Below, piece after piece: positions 1 through 11,451 of a stretch of 64,000 nucleotides of DNA (positions are counted from its first letter, which is position 1; the number at the start of each line of letters is the position of its first letter). Made by a program: the position numbers and the translations under genes. The stretch lies in the NCBI GenBank assembly GCA_023053685.1, contig JALIGW010000010.1:6516096-6580095 (forward strand). The letters run 5' to 3'. This DNA comes from Diadophis punctatus similis. Lineage: Eukaryota > Chordata > Lepidosauria > Squamata > Dipsadidae. The notes beneath the pieces were generated by a model. That model made no database searches, was not told the DNA's origin, and saw nothing but the letters and a program-made list of their open reading frames with translations.

Positions 1-1060
1 ACCTTGGTAGAACATTCATTTTGACAGCAGCTATCCTTCCCAGCAGTGACAATTGCAATTTTTCCCAATTTTCCATATCTTTCTGTATTTTTAACCATAA
101 TGGTTCATAATTTTGTTGATATAGTTTTGTATTTGTGGACATAATATAAACCTCTAAGTATTTGATCTTTTGAACTACTTCAAAACCTGTTACCTTTTCT
201 ATTTCTTCTTTTTGGCTTCTTGTCACATTTTTAACTATTATTTTTGTTTTCGCTATATTTATCTTAAAACCAGATACTTGTCCATATAGATTAATTGTAT
301 CCATCAAGATTCTAATAGATTGTAACGGTTGGGTCAGAGTGACAACCAGGTCATCCGCAAAGGCTCGTAGCTTGTATTCTTCCTGTCTAATCTTAATCCC
401 CTTTATTGTGTCAAGTTCTCTTATTTTGCTAAGTAATATTTCCAAACTCAAGATAAACAACAAAGGAGATAAAGGACATCCTTGTCTTGTTCCTTTTTCT
501 ATATTGAAATTATCTGTTAATCCACCATTAATTATTATTTGTGCTGTTTGTTTTTGATATATTGCCTGAATAGATTGTACAAAATAATCTCCAAGTTGTA
601 ATTTTTCTATTAGCTTTAATAAAAATCGCCAATTGAGTCTATCGAAGGCTTTCTCGGCGTCCAAAAATACCAGTGTTGCAGGGACCTGGTTGTTCTTTCC
701 CAAATATTCTAATAAGTTAACAACTTGTCTAACGTTAGTTTTCATTTGTCTACCTGTTAAAAACCGAGTTTGATCATGATGTATTATCTGTTGTAAAACT
801 GTCATTAATCTATTTGCTAAGATTTTTGCAAAAATTTTATAATCTAAATTTAAAAGTGAGATCGGCCTGTAGTTTTTGGGATCTGTAGGATCTTGACCCT
901 CTTTTGGGATCAGAGAGATAAAAGCCGTTTTCCAAGATGGAGGTACAATACCTCCCTTTTGAATATTGTTAAACAGTTGGTTCCACCATTTGCTCCTGCA
1001 ATTTTTTATAATAAACAGCAGTCAATCCATCTGTCCCCGGGGCCTTGAATTTATCAAATA
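1..1060 (-). mobile_element. L1 LINE fragment, ORF2 reverse-transcriptase region
   Basis: Read on the minus strand this is the middle of an L1 ORF2, covering the reverse-transcriptase core. It aligns along its whole length with the sense L1 at about 35340-36425: the conserved APGTDGL segment lies near 1030-1050, the EKAFDR motif near 640-660 and the FADDLV catalytic motif near 345-365. It is truncated at both sides, by the window edge and by a CR1 piece near 1070. Stops and frameshifts are present and only short open frames remain, so it is a dead copy. It lies antisense to the host gene. Confidence 0.9.
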
Positions 1061-1072
1061 TTTTTGGTCTTG

Positions 1073-1255
1073 AGTGCTCCAGGATTTTTGAAAGATATGG
1101 TACAGTGTTTCTGATATGACATCTGCCAACTCCTTTAGAACTCTGGGATCTAATCTGTCAGGTCCCAGTGATTTATATTCATCAAGAGCAGACAGGTGTT
1201 CTCTTACAATTTTTGCTTATTTTAAATTGTATTTATAGTCTGTTTTTTAAAGTTA
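1073..1255 (-). mobile_element. CR1-type LINE fragment, start of RT domain
   Basis: On the minus strand this matches the opening of the reverse-transcriptase domain of the CR1 copy at 26880-27610, with the same order of an EHLS..DE segment, a PGPD-like motif, VLKELAD and a ...IFQ.SW segment. Only about 180 bases remain, between an L1 fragment and a Ty3/gypsy element. It is decayed and noncoding. Confidence 0.7.
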
Positions 1256-4200
1256 TGTTTTTGGTAGGTTGACTGAGGAGGGGGGTTCCCTTGGGTATTC
1301 CGGCATTGGGATGAAGTCCATACTACTTACTACTTTGAAAGGGGTTAATCCCGTGGTACTGTGAACAGCATTATTGTAAGCAACCTCTGCGACTGGCAGA
1401 AGGTCCACCAAATTGGACTGTTGGTAGTTCACATACCACCTCAGGTACTGTTCTACCATGGTGTTAAGTCTCTCAGCCCCGCCATTGATACTCGGATGGA
1501 AAGCCGAGCTAAGGCCCTGGAACGACCCAATGGCCTGCAAAAACTCCCTCCAGAACTTAGCTGTGAACTGGGCCCCTCTGTCTTAGATGATTCTGTGCAG
1601 TAATCCATGCAGGCAGTAGATGTGGTTCAGGAAGAGTCTGGCTAGCTGGTGGGCTGCTGGTAGTCTGCGACAGGGTAGGAAGTGTGCCTGCTTGGAGAAT
1701 AAGTCAATCACATTCCAGATCCCTGTGTTCCCCCCACTCTTTGGCAACTCAATTATAAAGTCCATTGTGATTTCCTCCCATGGTCTCGTTGGCTCTGCCA
1801 CCTGTTGCAGCAACCCGGGGTGGGGGTACCTGGTCTCTTTTTCATAATGGCACAGATGGTGCAGCTTTTTACATAACTGTCCATGTCTTTCTTCATGCCG
1901 AGCCATCAGAATTGTCTCTTCACTAAGTGTAAAGTTTTTAGGAATCCAAAGTGGCCCGCCAATTTAACAGCATGGCTTCTCTGGAGGATTGAGGTGCATA
2001 TGGACTCGGGGATGTAGAGTTTTGCCCTCTTCCACACTAGGTCCTCACTTTTTGTCAAGATGTGTTGGTTGTCAGGGAACCAGGGGTCTGCTTCCAGTTC
2101 AGTTTTGAGTTTCATGGTTAAATCATTTACGAGTTGGCCTTGCCTGTTGCAGCGTTGTTGGTGGGTCGCAGCTTGGGAAAGGGGAATGATGGCATCTACT
2201 TCCTCCTCTCACCCACATTTGTATTGGGGCATCCAAGAGAGGGCGTCAGCTAGGAAATTCCTCTCCCCTGGGATGTGTTTTAGCACGAAGTTGATTCAGT
2301 TGAAGTATTGAGCCCAGCGCACTTGTATGGGTGATAGTTTCTGCAGGGTTCTAAGGGCCTCCAGATTCTTATGGTCAGTCCAGACTTCAAACGGCTTCTC
2401 CCCCCCTTCCAAAAGGTGGTGCCAGGTTAGTAGTGCCCATCTTACTGCAAAAACCTCCTTTTCCCACACTGCCTATCATCTTTCTATGTCAGTGAATTTA
2501 TGGGAGGTATAGGCACAAGGTTGTAGTTTTCCCTGGCAGTTTCTTTAGAGTAATACGGCTCTATCATGCCCCCGTCAGAGTCTGAATCTGAGACGGAAGA
2601 TGAACAGCTGACAGAGAGTGGGAGAGTGGCTCCATTGGCTGTGCAGGAAACTGGGGAAGGGCAAACTCAGGCTGGGCAGAGCAGAGCAGGGGAGAGGTAA
2701 GGGGGAGGGGGTTCAGATGTAGACCAAGGCCCACCCCTTCTCATCCTAGAGCGTGCAGAGAAGGACACAGAAGAGAGCAATGTGGGTTGCATGGCTTCCG
2801 AGGAAGGAAAGGGCCCCGATTCCCTTCACAAGGCACACCTGGGGATGGAGTTTAAAGGAGCAGCAGTTGGGAGGGGCATTTGTCGGGAACAAATGCTGAA
2901 TTCATATAGTGTTGAGAGTTGTGGCCTGCATTGCTGGCATTCCTCCTGACCGTTTGAAGTATTATCTTGCTTCTGTGTGCTTATCTTCTCTTGCTGGAAT
3001 TATTGCTGTGAATTCTTCACTTCTGGGACTCATTATCTTGCCCTGCTGGAGTGATTGATTGCAGATACTCTGCTTACAGCATTTGGACTGGAGTATCTGT
3101 GGCCAAAAGCTGCTGCAGGTTTGTAGGAGAGCTTTTCTCCAGGCCGGAGAGTAAACGGGATGTTAGGGGCAAAGTTGTTGCCAATAAAGGGACTCATACC
3201 AGTTCTCTGGCTGTGTTGCCTTCGTGTCACTCCCCAGGTCATCACAGGCTCCCACCGCCATGTCTCTGGCAATTGCTTGGATGACGAAGGGTTGTTTGGG
3301 TTTGGGATGTTTCAGTAGAGGTTCTTTTGCAAACAGCTTTTTTAGTGTTTCAAATGCCTCTTGGCAAGTTAGGTCCCACTGTAGGGGTTGCCCTGGGTGG
3401 GGTTTTGTACCTGGGCTCCCTGTTTTTAGGAGGTCTGTCATGGATTTGGCAATTTTTGCAAAGGAGGGGATGAATTGCCTGTAAAAGTTTGTGAATTCCA
3501 GAAACTTTCTAACTGTCTGCGGGTGCAAGGGGGCTGCCACTCTAGGACGGCTTGTACTTTGGCTGGGTCCATCTCTATCCCCTTGTTTGACACTCGGTAG
3601 CCCAGGTAGCCTAGCCACGAGTGATGAAATTTGCACTTTGACAGCTTGACGTATAAGTTTGCCGCCAAAAGCTTTTCAAGCACCTGGTGGACTAGGGGTA
3701 TGTGGTCCTCTATGGTCTCAGTGAAGATAAGAATGTCGTTCAGGTAGACGAGGACCCCCTTCTAGAGGTGCTCATGCAGCACTTTGTTTATTAACTGCAT
3801 AAACACTGCCAGGGCCCCCTGCAGCCTCAAAGGCATTACTTTGAATTGAAAGCTTCCTAGGGGTCAGTTGAAAGCTGTTTTCCATTTGTCTCCCTCCCTG
3901 ATTCAGACTCGGTATTATGCTTCTCTGAGGTCTAGTTTAGTAAAGACCTTTCCTTTGGCTAAGTGGGACAGCATGTCCTTCATGAGAGGGAGGGGGTATA
4001 GGTTGTGCATGCACACACCGTTAATCCCCCTAAAATCCACACATAATCTCATAATTCCATCTTTTTTTTCTTTAAATAGGACTGGGGCCACAATTTGTGG
4101 CTTGGCCGGCTCGCTGAACCCTCTTGCTAGGTTTTTGTCTATGTATTTGCACATTTGTTGCATTTCCCAGGGCACCATGGTGTACAGTTTGGGTTTGGGA

Positions 4201-4290
4201 AGCTTGGCACCAGGGATGATTTTGATGGCACAGTCCGTTCTGCAGTGAGGGGGGGGGGGTAGCACATCACACTTGGTTTCACTGAACACT
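1256..4290 (-). pseudogene. Ty3/gypsy pol remnant (RT, RNase H, integrase)
   Basis: Broken pol gene. Reverse transcriptase lies at about 3252-4290 (LCVDFRGIN and FTKLDLREA segments near 3920-4060, fingers to palm). The connection and RNase H parts lie at about 2280-2556 and 3252-3400. The integrase zinc-binding and core parts lie at about 1256-2115 (HFGF, MDFIIELP, LFSKQAHF and a glutamate-bearing AERLN segment). The frame is cut by several stops and frameshifts and by the 685-bp LTR insertion, so no functional polyprotein can be made. Family roles are known: RT/RNase H copies the RNA and integrase inserts the DNA. Here only the fossil sequence remains. Confidence 0.88.
2562..3246 (+). mobile_element. 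Solo LTR inserted in gypsy copy 1
   Basis: The gypsy RNase H sequence stops at GGCTC (2557-2561) and resumes after a second GGCTC (3247-3251), so the 685 bases between carry a 5-bp target duplication, the size expected for LTR elements. An AATAAA polyadenylation signal lies at 3183-3188, near the right end. The ends are not a clean TG...CA. Length and layout resemble the LTR at 42344-43012 and the gypsy copy 2 LTR. No internal genes are present, so it is probably a solo LTR left by LTR-LTR recombination. Confidence 0.65.
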
Positions 4291-4323
4291 TCAGCAAGGT
4301 CCTGGTATTCTCCAGGGATCTGT

Positions 4324-5650
4324 TCAGCCTCTGGGTTTGTTCAGAGGTGGCTGCCAGTTGTTCTGGTGGGGCTCTAGAGGGAGTTTCTTGTGGGCAAAGC
4401 CTTTATTTGCTGGTGGAGGGGGTTGGGGGCCTCTTGCTAGCCTCAGCCTTTGGTTTCCCTCTTGCCACCAGATGGTCAGGCCCCACTTGAGAGCCCCAGT
4501 ATGACCGTCTCTGTCATTTTGGGAGCTATTACGAATCAAATTGATTCCCAGTGGTCCTCCAGCTCTAGCCTCACTGGTTTGGTCAGGTGGGTGGTGTGGG
4601 CTCCCCCCCAATAGGGACCCATCAACTTGCTGAAACTTAATTGGGTGGGCCAATTTCTTCGCTCTAATCCTGCAGCCTGAGTCTATTAGGGCTTCGAACA
4701 TGCCCTGAGTCCCTGTTTTTGGGGCTTTGAGATGTATCGGGAAGACAAAAGGGTGGATAGTTTCACTCATCATTGGGTCGTTTTCCCCCTCGTCCTCACT
4801 GTCATAGGGTTCTGGCGATTGGTCACCGTCAGCTGGAGTTTCCCCCCTCGGCTGGGTGGGGAAGGGCCTCTACAGCCTGGAGGGCTTTTCGGGACTTGTC
4901 GGCGGCACGCCTGAGGCCTCGTTCCAGTTGTGTCCTGGGTGGTGGCTCTGGCTTGGGTTTCGGAGCTGGAGTTGTGCAAGCCGATGCAAAGTGGCCTATC
5001 CCTCCACATCTGTAGCATTTCAACTGGCCTCAGAGGAGGGTTGGTCTTGGGGCTGGTTGGGTTACCACGACATCCCATCAGCCAGGTGGTCTCCACTCAG
5101 GTTGTCCTCTCTTTCTGGGACTCGGTTGCCTCCGCATATCATTGGCACGCAAACCACATTATGGCTACTTGAAACCAGTCAGAGAGTCAGTTGGGAATGT
5201 CCTGATAGATGGTGGCTTGGCTAATTTGCTTGTTTAGGCTTTCTCTGAAGAAATGTAGCTCCTCCGGCCAGGGCAGTAGCTTTCCCATGACTCTTCTGAA
5301 CTCATGGATGTGTTCTTTAATGGGTCGCCCTCTCTGCTTTAAATTCTGAAACTCATCCTACGCATATTGATCCTCCTCCAGCTCCTCGAATCTGGCTTCT
5401 AGTTCTTGCAGGAATTTGTCGACGTCCTGCAGCTGGGGGGCTCTCCTCCTATGGAGGGCTGCTAGCCATTCATTTGCTTCTCCCTCTAATCCCATGGCGA
5501 TGGCATTCACCATGGCTCTATGCAATGGGTAGAAGTGTCCATAACAACCTAGATGGACTCCAGCGGAGTCAAGGAATAGAGCCAGTTGATCTGGGTCCCC
5601 ATCGAACTTCCCCTGAATTGAGGTGGCACGTTCAACACTACCATTCCCTC
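4324..5650 (-). pseudogene. Ty3/gypsy gag-protease remnant
   Basis: Reading leftwards, gag capsid-like sequence (about 5100-5650) is followed by a zinc knuckle at about 4980-5023 (CYRCGGIGHFASAC, a CCHC nucleic-acid-binding motif of gag), a proline-rich linker, and an aspartic protease-like segment near 4680-4720 carrying a DSG triad (ALIDSGC). The reading frame changes several times and stops interrupt it. The family role is coat protein and its processing protease. This copy is dead. Confidence 0.8.
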
Positions 5651-6502
5651 ATCTTATTGTTCAAAAAGTTTTATTAGTACAAAATTACATAGATAGTAGC
5701 TAAATATTAAATATAAAGTACAAACATTTTTTTATTTTTTCTCCCCCCTAGCCCACCCCCTTCCCTCCCCCCCTCCCCCCCGGACTTCCCAGAGATAATA
5801 CAGGGCATAATATCAATTAAATAAGTTTAAATTAAGTTAATAAAAAAAGAACATTATTTTTTGAAAGCTTCAACTCCAAATTATACACTAATAATATATC
5901 GTCTATGTATACAATAATAAAGATACAAAAAAAAGAAAAAAAGAAAAAAAATCTCTTTAACAATACAAGAAAAGCATAACTAAAATAAAGTAGAGAGAAA
6001 ATAAAAAAGAGAAAAAAAATAAACAAACAAACTTCCTTCCTCCTCCCTTCAATCCTCTACCTTGTGCAAAGTAAATATTATATAAATAATAGCTAAATAT
6101 AAAATACAAAAATCTTAAACTAATATTATTAACATTAAAAATAACCTCAAAGATAAATAAAACTTAGCTAAATATTACATAAGTAATCATTAAATATTAA
6201 ATTTCATCATAATATTAATAACATAATATTATTCTACATTAACTTATTAACTTCAAAAAACAAAAAATCTTTAGTCTTAAAAAAAAGGGAAAAACAAATC
6301 TTCAAAAAATTGTATATATCTAATATTATTAACATTAAAAATAGCCTCAAAGTTAAATAAAACTTAACTAAATATTACATAGGTAATCATTAAATATTAA
6401 ATTTCATCATAATATTAATAACCTAATATTATTATACATTAACTTATTAACTTCAAAGAACAAAAAATCTTTAAGATCTTAAACAAAAGAAAGACAAATC
6501 TT

Positions 6503-6683
<181 letters not shown>

Positions 6684-6777
6684 GGGGAAGAGAAAAGGAA
6701 AAGTACAATCATATTAGTCTCTATCCGTCCAATATATTTCAACACCACATCTTTTTGTATCTTGATAGTTGCATCTT

Positions 6778-7848
6778 TTAATAACTCAATGATTTTGAAT
6801 TTATCAACTCGTCTCCCATCTGGTCCCGATCCTCCATCTCCTTTTCCCCGACTGTCTGGCTCTGGCACTCCTTTTGGTTTTTTAAATCTATTTCCTTTTG
6901 ATCCAACAGGGATGGCTTCCCCTCCTCCTCCTCTTTTACTTTCATACATCCTTCCTCTGGAATTTTGGATATATCAGCCTTTAAAACATTGACATAAAAT
7001 TCAGTAGCTTTTTTTATCGTATTAAGCTGGTATCTTTTTCCAGAAAATTTCACCGCTACTCCTACTGGCGCTTCCCATTTATATTGTAAATTTAATCTTT
7101 TGAGTTCATCAATCAGAAAAGTGTAACTTTTTCTGGCTTTAAGCATTTTAGAGGGAATTTCTTTCCAGATCTATAATTCCTGACCATTCACCTTAAGATT
7201 ATTGTTGAACGTTGCCTGTATAATTCTATTCCGTAAGGCTCTTGTAGTAAAATATATGACAATGTCCCTTGGTAAATGTTTTTGTTTAGCATACCACGAG
7301 TTGATTCTGTATATCTTGTCGATTTGTGTAGCCAGTTCCACTTTAGAGATTCCAGACACCTGATCCAAAGCATCAACCATCCTTCCTTTTAAATCTTCAT
7401 ATAATCCCTCCTTCAATCCTCTGACCCTTATAGCAACTTCCATTGATCTGAACTGTGTCATCAACACCTCTGTTTCAAAATTTGCAATGTCATTTTGAAT
7501 TTTATCTATGTATTCCACCGAGGTTGCCAAAGCTTGTTTATTTGTTTCAATACGTTCTGCCAGAACTTCAATATTTGTTGCTAATCCTTTGCAAACCTCT
7601 AACACGTCCAACCTAAGTTGTTGATTCATATTCTTCAAAGCAGCCTGCATTTTTTTGTCTATCTCACTAATTTTCTGATTAAATTCCAAAGTCAGTTCAT
7701 GTTTCATAATCTTTAAATTATTTAATAATTTTTCAGGTGTCAAAGGCTGTGGAGGTGTTAACTCAGTATTAAGTTGCGTTTTAGAAATATAACCAGAGGG
7801 ATAGTCATTTCTTTTACTCAAAACAGTCTTTCCAGATTTTGAAGCCAT
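6778..7848 (-). pseudogene. L1 ORF1 pseudogene (RNA-binding protein)
   Basis: Starts at the ATG ending at 7848 (MASKSGKTV, matching the sense copy at 32744). A 225-codon open frame covers an N-terminal segment, a long coiled-coil region (about residues 40-125) and an RRM-like core (VRGLKEG, then LPRDIVIYF). The frame breaks near 7150-7170 and resumes in another frame for the C-terminal domain (6778-7146, with ARKSYTFLIDELK). L1 ORF1 proteins form trimers that coat the element's RNA. The frameshift and missing ORF2 make this copy nonfunctional. Confidence 0.85.
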
Positions 7849-8169
7849 TGTGGTGTTTCAAAAGAATTCAAAGAAAAAAGAAAAAAAAGCCAGATGCCTA
7901 ATTAAAGTTCTTTCCAGTTTCAAAACCAGGTAGTCTTTTATTATTAAAAATCTTTCAGTTATAACTTTAATCCAGGGTTAGGAGACAGAGAAAGAAAAGC
8001 CAGTTTTCCAAGTCAAAAGTTTCCATAAGAGAAAAAAAAGCCTCTGGGAAAACGAAAGTCACTTTCACTTCTCAATCGCCATATTGTTACTGTATGTTCT
8101 GGCGTATAAGACAACTTTTTCCCCATTGAAAATCATCTCGAAAGTCGGGGGTCGTCTTATACGCCGGGT

Positions 8170-8524
8170 ACTGAAACTTCGGAGCTGGGGGGAGCTCAAA
8201 AACGGCCGCAGCTGCATCCCTGCCATTCTCCAGCCAAGCGGCTTAAGGCAAGAGGCAGGCGGGAGACACGGGCAGGAGCCTGCTGCCGCCGATGCAACTT
8301 CTGGCATCTCTGCGCCTCTCGCACCGCTCGCCGGGTGCCTCTGCTCCGCGATCCCTCTCGCGCGTGCCCACCTGCTGGGAAGGCTGCAGCTGGCGGTGGC
8401 GGCAGGAGACCAAGATGCAGGGCAGCGTCGGGGCTCCGGGGCTCCTTCGGCCGCTTGGCTGGAGAATGGCAGGGATGCAGCCGCGACCGTTTTTGAGCTC
8501 CCCCGGCTCCGAAGTTTCAGTACG
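8170..8524. repeat. CpG-rich fold-back (inverted repeat, arms about 73 bp)
   Basis: The arm at 8170-8243 (ACTGAAACTTCGGAGC ... AAGCGGC) is repeated in reverse complement at 8451-8524 (GCCGCTTGG ... GAAGTTTCAGT) with few mismatches. The arms flank a GC-rich loop of about 205 bases. Confidence 0.85.
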
Positions 8525-8819
8525 ATAGCAGCAGCGGCGGTAGCGCGCGCTCTCTCCTTCCCTCCCATGCGTTCACCCTGCCGGCGCCGCGGTCGGGGAC
8601 TCAGTCAGGTGGCTGGAGTCCCGCGGGAGACGGCGACAGAGGCTCCTTCTTCCTCCGAGGGGAGGGGAGCAACCCACCCACCTACCTTGCTTCCACTTGG
8701 CGTCTTGGAAGAGGGCTGGGCGAGGGAGAAAGGAGCCATGGTGGGGATTGATAAACTGCTCCTAGCTTCTAGGGAAGCAATATTGTTCAATATGTTTAAG
8801 GGCATAACTTTCCTTCAGA

Positions 8820-9288
8820 AATTAATGATTCTCTGACAATTGTTCATTGAATTGCCTGATGGAATTATTGTATTTTATCATATTTTATATTTTATGATAG
8901 CTCTTTTTTTATTTTGCCTATTTCCCAGAGAGTTATTTTGAGAGGGCTTATAAATCAAACAATTTGAGTGGGTGTATAAATCAAACAATTAACTAAATAA
9001 AATATGCTTTTTATAATTTGGTACAAGTTTCATGCCTGGGTTATCTCCTGCTTTGGGTATGAGAATGATTTCTTCCAGATAAGTTCTTTTTGTCTTGGTT
9101 ACCTTCTTATGGAAAATATGGGTTAAGCTTGGAATTGCTTTGGATCTGTTTTCCATCTGCTACAGTTTTCTTGTTGGATGGAATACATCCCTGATTTGTA
9201 CCCTGGAAATTGACCCTCAGTTTAGCATTCCACCAAAAATATTTCAAGCTAAGTTAGATCCTTAGTGTCACATTCATAAGGTCAAGTC
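8820..9288. other. AT-rich sequence inside the TIR element, no gene seen
   Basis: A single-copy-looking stretch between the fold-back and the GA satellite. I see no open frame of note, splice pair or known repeat motif. Confidence 0.5.
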
Positions 9289-9295
9289 AGGAAAG

Positions 9296-9327
<32 letters not shown>

Positions 9328-9537
9328 GGAGAGGGAGAGGGAGAGGGAGAGGGAGAGGGAGAGGGAGAGGGAGAGGGAGAGGGAGAGGGAGAGGGAGAGG
9401 GAGAGGGAGAGGGAGAGGGAGAGGGGGAGGGAAAGAGAGGGAGGGAGGGAGGGAGGGAAAGAGAGAAAGAAAGAAAAAGAAAGAAAGAAAGAAGGAAGGA
9501 AGTTAGGAAGACAGACAGACAGACAGACAGAAAGAAA

Positions 9538-9630
<93 letters not shown>

Positions 9631-9669
9631 GTTAGGAAGGAAGAAAGACAGAAAGAAAAAGAAAGATGG
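9289..9669. repeat. (GAAA)n/(GGGAGA)n/(ACAG)n compound satellite
   Basis: Purine-only strand: GAAA units, then about 20 GGGAGA units (9330-9425), GGGA units, a short CAGA block near 9510-9530, and a long GAAA run to about 9630. Compound structure suggests repeated slippage. Long purine tracts can form triplexes. Confidence 0.97.
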
Positions 9670-9899
9670 TAGGAGGGGTAGTCTTATACAGCGAGTATAT
9701 CCTAAACTCTATATTTTAACTGGAAAAGTTGGGGGTCGTCTTATACGCCCAGTCGTCTTATACGCCGGAATATACGGTACTTTGTTTCCTTGCCGAAGTG
9801 AAAGCTTGCACAGGAGTTGAAGAAAAAAGAAAAAAGAGATTTCAGTACTTGCCCATCTCACGCCTGTTTCTTTCTGTCTGCTTCTATAAATCAAAAATA

Positions 9900-10180
9900 G
9901 TTGTAAATCCCATTCTGGAAGCAGCGGTGGTCACAACATCTAGCTCCGCAAAAGCGGAAGTTTCCTGATTCCCGGAGCTGGAGACAGGCTGCATGGGGAG
10001 CCCTCCCTTCGTGCCCCTAGATGGCTCCTAGGGCGCTGGGGGGGCTCTACCCCACCTGTCAGGCTCTCATCTCTCCCCTTTGCCCGGGGAAGAGATTTCA
10101 AAGCCGCCAGACAGCTGTTCTGGCGGCTTTTTACAAGAATCAGAAAGGCGCCCAACGAAGGGGCGTCCGCGATGGCGCGA
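9900..10180 (-). mobile_element. L1 5' UTR-like fragment
   Basis: In reverse complement this shares motifs in the same order with the 5' UTR of the sense L1 (about 32190-32400), including an AGCCGCCAGA-type stretch, a run near CCCCGGGCAAAG, CCTAGG(A/G)GC and TTTTGCGGAGC. It is a GC-rich detached fragment. Confidence 0.5.
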
Positions 10181-10375
10181 TCCAAACCGGAATCCAAACC
10201 ATTCCCTCATCTTGTTGGGCCCCATCTGCCTGCACCTGGTGCGCTTGGAGGTCTCCATTGGCTCTAGCTCATGGAGAGAGATCAACCCGCCTGGGCAGTT
10301 TGCTTGTTGTGGGGGGAGCCACTGGCAACAGCCTCGGGCTCAGTGTCCTTCTGGTGGGTGGAGAAGGGGTTCTTC

Positions 10376-10783
10376 TCACTTCCTGGAATTTGATCTCACC
10401 TCTTCCCACTCCTTCATCCACTCCAAACTTCCTAGCTCGCTTATGGGTTGCCCCAAATGACGGGAGCTAGGGTAGGGGAATTTGGCCTCAACTGCTTTAG
10501 GGACTTTTTTCCACCAAAACTCATCCCTTTCTGCTTCGGTTGCTGAGGCGGGCATCCCGGATGTCTTGGTTTCCATGGTCAGAGATGGCTGCACTTGGAT
10601 TCTGATTGGGCTGCTGGCGACTGGAGTTCCCTGGAGCGGGATAGGATCTGCCTCCTTCTGGGTTGCCAGGGACAGGCTTTCTTCGGAGATTTCGCCCTCT
10701 GCCATGGTGGCCTGAGTTTCTCTCACTGCACCCCAGTTATCAGAGAGCAAGTGAAGAGTCCGGGGCTCAGGAATCCTGGTCAT
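10376..10783 (-). pseudogene. Gag-like open frame of unclassified LTR element
   Basis: A 135-codon open frame begins about 30 bases downstream (minus strand) of the putative LTR at 10814-11180, where gag would start. It is hydrophilic, acidic in the first half, with a C-terminal WWKKVPKAVE segment. I recognise no domain, and there is no zinc knuckle in what remains. The sequence to the left runs into L1-like DNA near 10180. Placement suggests gag, but sequence identity does not prove it; it could be an unrelated open frame. Confidence 0.35.
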
Positions 10784-10813
10784 TTTTGGTTAGTTTTGAG
10801 AGAGCTGGCTTGG

Positions 10814-11180
10814 TGTCATGGTTCCGACCAATGCCCTAATAAAATCAGGAGCCTCAAGCCATTGTGCACAAAAAATCCAGTTGTTTATTAGGAGTGCCAT
10901 GTCGGCACGACCTTCGTAAAGCCAGCTCTGACTTCACCCAGTTCGTGCCTTGCCTCTAACCCTGTTGCTCCATCCCCCCAAGGTGTGTCACCAGTCACAT
11001 TCCCCAATGAAGCAATTTTCGTAGACGTCACTCCCTCTGGCCATTGCGGGTCTCCGTGGAAATGGCCTTGACTTTGGCTGGCTAGGATGTGTTTTGTTTT
11101 GACTGAGGTGTAAATTTCTCGGTGCAGCTTTGAGGTGCGATTTCCCATCCCCCTGCCTATGGCAACTCAGGAGCAGGTCA
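10814..11180 (-). mobile_element. Putative LTR of unclassified retroelement
   Basis: Bounded by TG at 10814 and CA at 11180, so TG...CA on either strand. In minus orientation an AATAAA signal (reverse complement near 10886-10891) lies close to the 3' end, and an open frame follows outside that end. No second LTR and no target duplication are found, and the right edge abuts a CR1 fragment. Confidence 0.4.
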
Positions 11181-11451
11181 GGAAAGCTTCGTGAGTTGAC
11201 ACTTTCCCAAGTACTCTCTGAGTTTGTTAAAATCAGCTCTTTTAAAATCTAAGACTCTGGTATCATTATGTTCTACTGCTTGTGTTTGTATTATGTTGAA
11301 TTTCAGTATGACATGGTCACTCTCACTCAAGTTTCCTGTAGTTTCAACTCCCTCTATCAGTTCTTCTCTGTTCGTAAGAATTAAGTCTAGTATGGGTGTC
11401 CCTCTAGTTCCCTCCTCTACCTTTTGGACAACAAAGTTGTCAACTAGGTTG
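11181..11451 (-). mobile_element. CR1-type LINE fragment, endonuclease end
   Basis: The minus-strand translation has the end of a CR1 AP-endonuclease domain (LDLILTNREE, then NLSESDHVIL with the conserved SDH motif) and the linker that follows it (DFKRADFNKLRE). It is cut at 11452 by the LTR of gypsy copy 2, so it was the target of that insertion. Confidence 0.85.

Larger units (their letters stand above)
1256..5650 (-). mobile_element. Decayed Ty3/gypsy LTR retrotransposon internal region (copy 1)
   Basis: The order from right to left on the minus strand is gag, protease, reverse transcriptase, RNase H and integrase, as in Ty3/gypsy elements. It is related to but clearly diverged from the young element at 57152-62862. 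A solo LTR has been inserted into its RNase H region at 2562-3246. No flanking LTRs of its own are seen: the left end runs into a CR1 fragment and the right end into an L1 3' region near 5650. Confidence 0.9.
8088..9779. mobile_element. Terminal-inverted-repeat DNA element, 1.7 kb, nonautonomous
   Basis: The left end (from 8088, TACTGTA then TTCTGGCGTATAAGACAAC) and the right end (to 9779, reverse complement TACCGTA then TTCCGGCGTATAAGACGAC) form a terminal inverted repeat of about 28 bases. Inside are a GC-rich fold-back (8170-8524), AT-rich sequence (8820-9288) and a GA-rich satellite (9289-9669). The motif GTCGTCTTATACGCC also recurs just inside both ends. No transposase frame is visible. 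The 250-codon open frame near 8084-8836 runs through the fold-back and resembles no protein I know. The superfamily is not assigned. Confidence 0.7.

Noticed and set aside
8084..8836. A 250-codon open frame in GC-rich sequence
   Set aside because: It runs across a fold-back and has a shadow frame of equal quality on the other strand; no domain is visible.
10067..10285. A 72-codon antisense frame as continuation of the gag-like piece
   Set aside because: It lies partly in L1 5' UTR-like sequence and shows no similarity to gag.
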